From G020348385 sp964410125 (lineage in GTDB: Bacteria; Acidobacteriota; Aminicenantia; Aminicenantales; Aminicenantaceae): a DNA stretch of 64,000 nt. Numbering within the stretch: position 1 is the stretch's first letter; each line of letters opens with the position of its first letter. Position numbers and translations under genes: made by a program. The notes under the pieces were generated by a model. It ran no database searches and was not told the DNA's origin. It worked only from the letters and a program-made list of their open reading frames with translations. The stretch covers positions 9,862 to 73,861 of the forward strand of contig CAYPGQ010000013.1 in the NCBI GenBank assembly GCA_964410125.1. Reading direction: 5' to 3'. This document shows positions 8,760 through 16,193 of the stretch, piece after piece.

Positions 8760-10430
8760 ATGAAAAAGAAAAAAGCCGATAAGATAGATGCCTCAACAAA
8801 AAATCGCAACGACTTTGAGAGGATCCGTAGTCTTTCTTACAAGATCATGCGTCTTGCCCTGCAAGGTTTACTGAGAGTGGACTTTTTGCATGAAGCCTCC
8901 AAGATTCTTATGGATTTCTCCGGTTCTGATGCAGTCGGAATGTGGCTTAAGGAAAGAGGAAAATTCTACCGGTGTGAGGTTTCCCGGTCTGCTGACTTTC
9001 CAGATTACTTCGAAATCATGCCTGCGGAAAAAGACAAAACTGGCAGGTCGATTCCAAAACTTCAAAAAAACACATGGCAAGGACGGCTGAGTCGAGATAT
9101 ATTTATCGGTGCCAGGACGGGAAGTTTCTGGACAGGGAAAATCAAAGAGAAACCGGATAGGGACATTCTCAGCCATGAAAAGGATTTCCGGTCATTTGTT
9201 CTTATTCCGATCTCCATTGAGAAAGAAAACATCGGCCTTCTCCAGTTAAAATGTCGATCAGAAGACTTTTTTACTCATCAAGACGTGGAATTTTTCGAAG
9301 GGGCTGCCCACACAGTGGGGATTGCTTTGGCGCACCGGAGGGCTCAGGTTGAATTAAGAGAACGAGTGAAGGAAATGACCTGCCTCTACGGCATTGCCAA
9401 GTTAGAAGAACAGGAAGACGCTTCGCTTGCAAGAATTCTGAAGGGCATCGTTGAAATTCTTCCCCCTGCTTGGTTATATCCTGAAATTGCTTCGGCCAGA
9501 ATAACTTTGGATGGCAGGCTCTTCGAAACGCTCCGCTTTCAGGGGGGCGGCAAAAAGCAAACCGCAGAGATTATAGTGAATGGCCAACAAAGAGGAACGG
9601 TGGAGGTAGTCTATTGTGAGAAAAAGCCCGAACTGGATGAGGGCCCCTTTTTGAAAGAGGAACGGAATCTCATCGACACCGTTGCCCGGGAGATCGCTCT
9701 GATCATCGAACGAAAACAATCCGAAAGAGATAAAGAAAAATTACAGGATCAACTCCGGCATGCGGACCGCCTGGCCACGATCGGCCAGCTGTCGGCAGGG
9801 GTGGCCCACGAATTAAACGAACCCATAGGGAGCATTATGGGTTTTACCCAACTCATTCAAAAAAATCCTGATATGCCGGATCAGGCCCAAAAAGACATCG
9901 AAAAGATCATGAAAGCCTCTCTCCATGCAAGAGAGGTCATCAGGAAACTGATGCTCTTTGCCCGACAGATGCCACCTCAAAAAACAAGCGTGAATCTGAA
10001 TCAGATCATCGAAGAGGGCCTTTACTTCTTGGAATCGCGATGTGTGAAGGAGGGAATCAAGGTTGTCCGACAGCTCGCCGAGGACATACCTGAGGTGACG
10101 GCCGATCCATCCCAAATGACACAAGTTTTGGTCAACATAATCGTCAACGCAATACAGGCCATGCCTGAGGGAGGCCAACTGACTATAAAGACCAAAGTAT
10201 CAGGGAAGTTCGTTTTGCTCATCGTCGAAGACACAGGTATCGGCATGGAGGATAAAGATGTTAAACAGGTGTTCCTTCCTTTTTTTACCACTAAGGACGT
10301 GGGAAAAGGGACAGGATTGGGCCTGGCTGTGGTGCACGGCATTGTAACCTCTCATGGAGGCTCGATTCAAGTAGACAGCAATGTCAATGAAGGCACCCGA
10401 TTCACTATACAGCTTCCAATTGCAGATTGA
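8760..10430 (+). CDS. GAF-domain sensor histidine kinase, partner of the NtrC-type regulator
   Basis: 556-aa cytosolic kinase with no TM segments. The N-terminal half (about 40-190) is GAF-like (SHEKDFRSFVLIPISIEKEN), a second region (about 200-320) has a weaker sensor-like fold, and a coiled linker (ERDKEKLQDQLRHADRLA) leads to a HisKA domain with phospho-acceptor His350 in 'GVAHELNEPIGS' and a HATPase domain (N box 'NIIVNAIQAMPEGG', G boxes 'DTGIGM' and 'GKGTGLGLAV'). It probably senses a cytosolic signal and phosphorylates the regulator that starts 24 nt downstream. No strong ribosome site precedes the ATG, so the start is less certain. The adjacent glutamate dehydrogenase with a sigma-54 promoter suggests a nitrogen or amino-acid signal, but this is inference. 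Confidence 0.9.
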   Translation: MKKKKADKIDASTKNRNDFERIRSLSYKIMRLALQGLLRVDFLHEASKILMDFSGSDAVGMWLKERGKFYRCEVSRSADFPDYFEIMPAEKDKTGRSIPKLQKNTWQGRLSRDIFIGARTGSFWTGKIKEKPDRDILSHEKDFRSFVLIPISIEKENIGLLQLKCRSEDFFTHQDVEFFEGAAHTVGIALAHRRAQVELRERVKEMTCLYGIAKLEEQEDASLARILKGIVEILPPAWLYPEIASARITLDGRLFETLRFQGGGKKQTAEIIVNGQQRGTVEVVYCEKKPELDEGPFLKEERNLIDTVAREIALIIERKQSERDKEKLQDQLRHADRLATIGQLSAGVAHELNEPIGSIMGFTQLIQKNPDMPDQAQKDIEKIMKASLHAREVIRKLMLFARQMPPQKTSVNLNQIIEEGLYFLESRCVKEGIKVVRQLAEDIPEVTADPSQMTQVLVNIIVNAIQAMPEGGQLTIKTKVSGKFVLLIVEDTGIGMEDKDVKQVFLPFFTTKDVGKGTGLGLAVVHGIVTSHGGSIQVDSNVNEGTRFTIQLPIAD

Positions 10431-10453
10431 ACAAGGAAACAGGAGATTTTGCC

Positions 10454-11791
10454 ATGAAAAACACGATAAAAAAGGAACAAATCCTTGTGGTAGATGATTC
10501 CCCAGATACTCTGGAGCTACTCCAAAGAAACCTGGAGTCTAAAGGATATCGCGTCCTGACAGCTCTTAGAGCTGTGGAGGCAATCAAGGTGCTTGAGTCG
10601 GTTCCGGTCGATCTGGTTATCACAGACCTTAAAATGCCCGAAGTGGATGGCCTTTCTCTGGTGAGGCACATCCACGAAAATTATAAGAACACCGAGGTGA
10701 TGATGATCACTGGCTACCCTTCGATCGAAGGGGCAGTGGAGGCTGTTAAAACCGGGGCCGAAGAATATTTGGCCAAGCCCTTTACAGACGAAGAGCTTTT
10801 TGCTTCTGTTCAACGTGTCCTCGAAAAGTTACACATCAGCAGAGGGGCCGAGAAACCGCTTCAGTTTTCCCCTGAATCCCGGCATGGTCTCATCGGCGAG
10901 TCCGAGGCTATACGAAAGGTTCTATCGGCCATCGAAAAAGCCGCATCGAACCTGGCGACCATTTTGATCACGGGAGAGAGCGGCACAGGGAAAGAACTCG
11001 TGGCCAGGGCCATCCACTACAGGAGTCCGCGGGCCTCCTCCCCTTTTGTGCCCATAAACTGCGGGGGAATCCCTGAGTCGCTGCTTGAAAGCGAACTTTT
11101 TGGGTATATCAAGGGTGCCTTCACCGGTGCGGTAGAAACCCGAGCAGGATTTTTTCAGACTGCAGAAGGGGGCACCATATTCCTGGATGAGATCAGCGAG
11201 ACAAGCCTGACGATGCAAGTGAAATTGCTTCGCGTTTTACAGGACAAAGAAATTTTCCTGGTCGGAGCAAGACAGTCGCAGAAGGTGGATATTCGGATCA
11301 TTGCCGCCACCAATAAGGATTTGCTGGCACTGGTTAAAAAGGACGAATTCCGGGAAGACCTCTACTACCGGCTCAATGTCATCACCATCGACATTCCTCC
11401 TTTGAGAGAAAGGGAGGAAGACATTTTACTGCTGGTCAAATATTCTTCTAAAAAATTCGCAAAGGAATTCGGAAAGACTCTCCCCCGTTTCTCAGATGAG
11501 GCCCTTCAGGTTTTGAAGAGCTATGACTGGCCTGGAAATGTAAGGGAATTGGAAAATATCATCCAGAGACTGCTCATCATGACCGAAGGGGATTCAATCG
11601 GTATTCCCGACCTTCCGTCGCTTATGCGCTTTTCTGCTCTGCAAGGAGTAAGTCCGAACCGAACCCTGGCCGAAGTGGAGGCTGAGCATATCCGCATTGT
11701 GCTGGCCAGCGTAGATGGAAATAAAACCCAGGCCGCCAAGATACTGGGAATCACTCGCAAAACGCTGCGGGATAAACTGACAAAGCGGTAA
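10454..11791 (+). CDS. NtrC-family sigma-54-dependent response regulator
   Basis: The start is set at the ATG at 10454 (AGGAG 8 nt upstream) rather than the TTG at 10427, giving 445 aa. Receiver domain with acidic pocket DD and phospho-acceptor Asp58 (VITDLKMPEVDG). The AAA+ domain has Walker A 'GESGTGKE', an intact sigma-54 contact loop 'GAFTGA', Walker B 'GGTIFLDEI' and the R-finger region 'FREDLYYRLNV'. The C-terminal Fis helix-turn-helix is 'NKTQAAKILGITRKTL'. It should open sigma-54 promoters after phosphorylation by the upstream kinase. Closest candidate targets are the glutamate dehydrogenase promoter 180 nt downstream and the permease operon promoter at 8500. Confidence 0.94.
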   Translation: MKNTIKKEQILVVDDSPDTLELLQRNLESKGYRVLTALRAVEAIKVLESVPVDLVITDLKMPEVDGLSLVRHIHENYKNTEVMMITGYPSIEGAVEAVKTGAEEYLAKPFTDEELFASVQRVLEKLHISRGAEKPLQFSPESRHGLIGESEAIRKVLSAIEKAASNLATILITGESGTGKELVARAIHYRSPRASSPFVPINCGGIPESLLESELFGYIKGAFTGAVETRAGFFQTAEGGTIFLDEISETSLTMQVKLLRVLQDKEIFLVGARQSQKVDIRIIAATNKDLLALVKKDEFREDLYYRLNVITIDIPPLREREEDILLLVKYSSKKFAKEFGKTLPRFSDEALQVLKSYDWPGNVRELENIIQRLLIMTEGDSIGIPDLPSLMRFSALQGVSPNRTLAEVEAEHIRIVLASVDGNKTQAAKILGITRKTLRDKLTKR

Positions 11792-11803
11792 AAATTTTCC
11801 CGG

Positions 11804-11820
11804 TGGATAAAATCTATCCA
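11804..11820. promoter_or_regulatory. Inverted repeat downstream of the regulator: terminator or activator site
   Basis: TGGATA-N5-TATCCA, a perfect 6-bp dyad 13 nt after the regulator stop, about 170 bp upstream of the gdh sigma-54 promoter. A weak terminator hairpin or an enhancer site for regulator 10454 are both possible. It does not resemble the TGTYC dyads. Confidence 0.3.
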
Positions 11821-11973
11821 TTTGATTTTAGAATTTGTTTCTCTTTTTCTATATCTTCTTAAGTCATCTAAAAAAAACATACATTCTATATTTCACCTAT
11901 TTTCAATAACTTATTAGTTTTTTATCTATCGCAGCCGAAAAATATCCCATTCCGAACAACAGTAGTAACATAA

Positions 11974-11989
11974 TGGCACTGAAGTTGCA
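11974..11989 (+). promoter_or_regulatory. Sigma-54 (-24/-12) promoter of glutamate dehydrogenase
   Basis: TGGCACTGAAGTTGCA matches the RpoN consensus almost perfectly, with GG and GC 10 bp apart. The predicted start is near 12000, just ahead of the AGGAG ribosome site and the ATG at 12017. It follows directly after a sigma-54 activator gene. Confidence 0.85.
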
Positions 11990-12016
11990 TTAGAAAAATA
12001 TTCAAGGAGATAAAAA

Positions 12017-13492
12017 ATGAGTGATAAAAAACGAAAAGACTTGGATGGGTTAAAACCCATAAGCACAACAAAAGAATGGAAAATGTTGTATTACCAGCAT
12101 GGCAGGCCTGGACTGGAAGAGAGCAGTCCATACAAAGGATTGTGCAGGCACTGTGAAATCCGGGACATCTGTTCCATTGTGAAACCGGTGACCGGGATTT
12201 GGCGATGCGAGTATTACCAAGCAAAGTCAAGCAAAAAAACGAATCTGTATCAGAATGTAATTAAACAGCTTGAAAAAGCAGAAGACGTTATTCACTGCGA
12301 CAAAGATATCTGTGAGATTCTGGCCGGAACGATGAACGAACTGGTCGTTCATTTTCCTGTCAGAATGGATGATGGACGGGTCAAGATGTTGACCGGCTAC
12401 AGGGTGCAGCATAACAATGCCCTGGGACCATTTAAGGGAGGACTTCGCTTCCACCCTATGGTTGATATCGATGAAGTAAGGGGCTTGGCCACACTTATGA
12501 CCTGGAAGACGGCCCTAGTTAACATCCCGTTCGGCGGGGCAAAAGGTGGAATCCAGATTGATCCTACCGATTTCAGTCCTGAAGAAATCGAAAAGATCAC
12601 AAGACGATTCACCTTTGCTCTGGGTGACAATATCGGGCCTGAATATGACATTCCAGCTCCTGATGTGAACACAAATCCTCAAATCATGGCCTGGATTCTG
12701 GACACATATATGTCCACCATGACGCCGACGGAGAGAAACCGGTGTATACATGTTGTCACAGGTAAACCTCTTGAAGCCGGTGGAAGCCAGGGCAGGGATA
12801 AAGCTACAGGACAGGGTGTCGTTTTTCTGATTGAAAAATGGGCGCAGGATCACGGCTTTAACCTGAACGGTGCAACTTACATCGTTCAGGGCTTCGGTAA
12901 TGTGGGCTCCTGGGCTGCCCGCCTTTTGAAACATCACGGGGCGAGATTGATAGCGGTCGAGGATGTTTCGGGCGCCATACGTAAAGAAGAAGGGATCGAT
13001 GCCGACAAGCTCACAGAATACGTGAGGGAGAACAAGGGCCTCGTTCAGGGCTATCCAAAAGCAGAAGCCCTTGATCATGATAAATTCTTTAGCACCAAGG
13101 CCGACATCTTTATCCCTGCCGCCCTGGAAAATCAGATAACGGCCGATACGGCTGAAATTCTCAATGTCAGGCTGGTAGCTGAAGGCGCCAACGGCCCCAC
13201 CGAACCCGAAGGCGACAAGGTTCTCCAGAGAAGGGGCATCGATGTGATTCCCGACATTCTCTGCAATTCCGGGGGGGTTATTGTCAGCTATTTCGAGTGG
13301 CTGCAGAATAAGCGAAGTGAGTTCTGGGAAGTTGAGGAGATCGACACCAAATTGAAAAAGATCATCGTCAGCGCCTATGAACGGGTATGTCAGGCGGCAG
13401 AAAAGTATAATACCGACATGAGAACCGCGGCCCAGATCGTAGCCATTAACAGGCTGGAAATGGTTTACAAGGAAAGAGGAATCTTCCCGTGA
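12017..13492 (+). CDS. gdhA: Glu/Leu/Phe/Val-type (glutamate) dehydrogenase with Cys-rich N-terminal extension
   Basis: 491 aa, about 70 longer than the usual 415-450 aa enzyme, which interconverts glutamate and 2-oxoglutarate plus ammonia with NAD(P). The core shows the substrate-site Lys motifs 'GPFKGGLRFHP' and 'WKTALVNIPFGGAKGGI' and a Rossmann motif 'VQGFGNVGSWAA'. The extra N-terminus carries a possible metal-binding motif, CRHC-N4-C (about residues 43-52) with a further Cys in 'GIWRCEYY' (about 68). It is followed by a normal enzyme start (NLYQNVIKQLEKA), so the extension is in frame and not a start error. The AGGAG ribosome site before the ATG supports the long form. It is controlled by the sigma-54 promoter at 11974. 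The gene converges with the permease at 13511 with only 18 nt between them. Confidence 0.92.
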   Translation: MSDKKRKDLDGLKPISTTKEWKMLYYQHGRPGLEESSPYKGLCRHCEIRDICSIVKPVTGIWRCEYYQAKSSKKTNLYQNVIKQLEKAEDVIHCDKDICEILAGTMNELVVHFPVRMDDGRVKMLTGYRVQHNNALGPFKGGLRFHPMVDIDEVRGLATLMTWKTALVNIPFGGAKGGIQIDPTDFSPEEIEKITRRFTFALGDNIGPEYDIPAPDVNTNPQIMAWILDTYMSTMTPTERNRCIHVVTGKPLEAGGSQGRDKATGQGVVFLIEKWAQDHGFNLNGATYIVQGFGNVGSWAARLLKHHGARLIAVEDVSGAIRKEEGIDADKLTEYVRENKGLVQGYPKAEALDHDKFFSTKADIFIPAALENQITADTAEILNVRLVAEGANGPTEPEGDKVLQRRGIDVIPDILCNSGGVIVSYFEWLQNKRSEFWEVEEIDTKLKKIIVSAYERVCQAAEKYNTDMRTAAQIVAINRLEMVYKERGIFP

Positions 13493-13510
13493 TCTTGAGT
13501 CTTACCTAAT

Positions 13511-16150
13511 TTACTCGTAGCGCAATGACTCAACCGGGTTGGCGGTGGCCGCTCGGATGGCCTGGTAGCTCACGGCAAATGTTGCGATGAAAAGAGCGAT
13601 TGCTGCGGAAAAAATAAAGATTTCCAGGCCGAGTTCAGTCCGGTAGGCAAACCGTCGAAGCCAACTTCTGGTCACAAAAAATGCGACCGGCCATGCGATC
13701 AAGTTGGCAATCAAGACCCACTTGGCAAACTCTTTGACCATCAAGACTACCAGACCTGAAACTTTGGCTCCCAATATTTTCCGGATACCTATCTCTTTGG
13801 TCCTCTGCTCAGCAGTGAACGACGCCAGTCCAAATAGGCCCAAACAAGCGATAAAAACTGTCAATATAGTGAAATACAGGAATATTTTCTCTACCCGATG
13901 CTCTGTCTGGTACCAGTTTTTGATATTTTCATCGATAAACCCATACCGGAACGGGATGTGTGTCCCAACAAACTTATCCCATTTTGTCTTCAGGAATGAC
14001 AGGACATCAGCTATATTCTCAGGACGGTACTTCACGAACACGAAAAATCCTTGTGTTGGTTGTAGGGCTACAGGCGCGATGGGATTATGGAGTGAAGATC
14101 CGTGGAAATCCTTCACGATTCCGATGATTGTCCCTTTTTGGCCCCTGAAAGAAAACCATTTTCCGACAGGTTCTTCTATCTCCATCGCTGCAATGGCTGT
14201 TTCATTCAAAACCCAGTTCTGGTCGTCATCGGCAAACTCGGAAGAAAAAAAGCGTCCCTCTGCCATTTTCAGGTTAAAAACTTTTATATAATCATAGCCA
14301 CACGATCCTTGCGCTATCTTGACCTCCAATGAGGGATCTCTTCCCTCCCAGTCGACCTCGGTTGTCCCCCACTCTCCTGCTGGAGGGGGGAAACCTCTGC
14401 ACACTGCCTGGATGCTGGGATTCTGCAGCAACTCGCTTTTTGCGGCCTCAAAGTTCGTCTCGTATTCATTATAACCAGCAAATGAAATGATGTGTTCGGT
14501 ATCATATCCCAGGTCTTTGTTTTGCATAAAACGGAGCTGAAGGTAGATCACGGCCGTGCAGATGATAAGTCCTATCGTAAACGTAAACTGCAGGACGACC
14601 AAGACTTTCCGCAATGCACCTCCGCGATTTATGCCCTGTTGACCGATATTTTTAATGACCCTGACAGGCTGGAAAGAAGATAGGAATATCGCAGGATAAC
14701 TCCCGGAAATAAGGCTTGTCGCCAGCAAAATAATACACAGACCGACCAGAATTTGCCAGTTCCCTGATTGAAGCAGGCTCAATTCTTTTCCAGCCAACTG
14801 GCTGAATGCTGGCAGCATCAGTTCCACCAGGAGTACAGCAGCAAGCAAGCCTATGAAGGTTAATAAGGCCGATTCTCCTAAAAATTGCCGGATAAGGTCT
14901 GATCTCCTGGCACCGACGACCTTGCGCATACCCACTTCTTTGGCGCGAGCGGTGGAACGGGCAGTGGAGAGATTCATAAAGTTAATGCAAGCAAGAATAA
15001 GTATGCAAAAAGCGGTCAAAGAAAAGATGTAAACGTATGCGATGTTTCCTTTGTCGGGATAGGCAAGCATCCAGGTATTGATTCCCGTAGAGCGGAGGTG
15101 GAGGTCTTTGAGCGGCTGGAGATAAACACTCCCCTTGAGTTCGGGAAGGTGCTTCGTGACGATGTTCTTCATCTTATTGTTGACCTCTGCAATATCGGCG
15201 TCTTTTCGGAGGGTGACATACGTCGCAAACTGCGTGTAATCCCACTTGTCTAACTTTGATTCCCGCCATTCTGTCATGTTGATAGCTGGAAAAGCGAATG
15301 TGAAATGGAGGTGGGAATTACGGGGGATGTTTGCGATAATTCCTGTCACGGTCATATCCGTGCTATTCAACTTTATGACTTTTCCCATCGGATCCTCATC
15401 GCCGAAGATTTTATCCGCTAGATCTTTTGTAAGAATGATAGAATAACGGTCTTCCAGAGCAGTCTTTGGATTACCACTGATAAACGGAAATGAAAAAATT
15501 TGAAAGAATGTCGGGTCCACAGCAGCCAAGTACTCCTCCAAAAAGCGATTTTCTTCGAGGCTGAGATTCCATCTCGGCCATCCCGCCTGCACCCGGGCAA
15601 ATTGCAATACTTCTGGCAGTTCCTCGACCATGGCCTGACCCAATGGGGCTGGAGAACCTGCTAGTAAAAAAGTTTTACCTCCAGAAGTGTCTTCGGTGTT
15701 GATGCGGTAGATCTGACTGGCATTTTTGTGGAATCTGTCATAGCTTAACTCATCCTGAACCCATATCAGCATCAAAATGCAGGCAGCCATTCCCACAGCT
15801 AGACCTGCGATGTTGATAAAAGAATGTCCCTTATGTCTTCTAATTCGCCGGAACGCAACCTTGAGATAATTAAATACAAGGATAGGCATAAAACGAGACG
15901 GATTCCAGGGCGGACGTCCATTGATATTCCTAGTATCAGTTTTGAAATATTCAGCCCCGATACTATCTACGTGGCCGATCTTCCCCAAACTTTTTTTAAA
16001 TGCCTCCTCTTCAGAAATTCCTTTTTTGCTGTGATTTTCAAATTCATCCCGCAGATGTGATTCTATTTCTTCAAGGTATCCATCTTCTATCGCTTGGTTC
16101 TTTCTTAGTGTATTCCGCCACTGTTTAATGGCTTTTTCCAAATCAAACAT
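13511..16150 (-). CDS. ABC permease with permease-prefix domain 1 (879 aa)
   Basis: The first 80 residues (MFDLEKAIKQWRNTLRKN, 'YLEEIESHLRDEFENH', 'ISEEEAFKKSLGKIG') form the cytosolic helical 'permease prefix domain 1' known from PadR-linked FtsX permeases. The standard duplicated MacB/FtsX permease follows from about residue 90 (FNYLKVAFRRIRRHKG), with FtsX motifs 'AKEVGMRKVVGARR' and 'RTKEIGIRKILGAKV' and tail NPVESLRYE. It is the last gene of the operon PadR (19166), permease 16194-18806, this gene, and begins 43 nt after its upstream neighbour's stop. The prefix may be a docking or regulatory element; its function is unknown. Confidence 0.92.
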   Translation of the reverse strand: MFDLEKAIKQWRNTLRKNQAIEDGYLEEIESHLRDEFENHSKKGISEEEAFKKSLGKIGHVDSIGAEYFKTDTRNINGRPPWNPSRFMPILVFNYLKVAFRRIRRHKGHSFINIAGLAVGMAACILMLIWVQDELSYDRFHKNASQIYRINTEDTSGGKTFLLAGSPAPLGQAMVEELPEVLQFARVQAGWPRWNLSLEENRFLEEYLAAVDPTFFQIFSFPFISGNPKTALEDRYSIILTKDLADKIFGDEDPMGKVIKLNSTDMTVTGIIANIPRNSHLHFTFAFPAINMTEWRESKLDKWDYTQFATYVTLRKDADIAEVNNKMKNIVTKHLPELKGSVYLQPLKDLHLRSTGINTWMLAYPDKGNIAYVYIFSLTAFCILILACINFMNLSTARSTARAKEVGMRKVVGARRSDLIRQFLGESALLTFIGLLAAVLLVELMLPAFSQLAGKELSLLQSGNWQILVGLCIILLATSLISGSYPAIFLSSFQPVRVIKNIGQQGINRGGALRKVLVVLQFTFTIGLIICTAVIYLQLRFMQNKDLGYDTEHIISFAGYNEYETNFEAAKSELLQNPSIQAVCRGFPPPAGEWGTTEVDWEGRDPSLEVKIAQGSCGYDYIKVFNLKMAEGRFFSSEFADDDQNWVLNETAIAAMEIEEPVGKWFSFRGQKGTIIGIVKDFHGSSLHNPIAPVALQPTQGFFVFVKYRPENIADVLSFLKTKWDKFVGTHIPFRYGFIDENIKNWYQTEHRVEKIFLYFTILTVFIACLGLFGLASFTAEQRTKEIGIRKILGAKVSGLVVLMVKEFAKWVLIANLIAWPVAFFVTRSWLRRFAYRTELGLEIFIFSAAIALFIATFAVSYQAIRAATANPVESLRYE

Positions 16151-16193
16151 GTTTATCTCCTAATATTGCTTCACTCCATTCGCAATGACAAAG

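Noticed and set aside
12515..13078. 187-codon frame opposite glutamate dehydrogenase
   Set aside because: Antisense shadow of a clear enzyme gene with no start signals.
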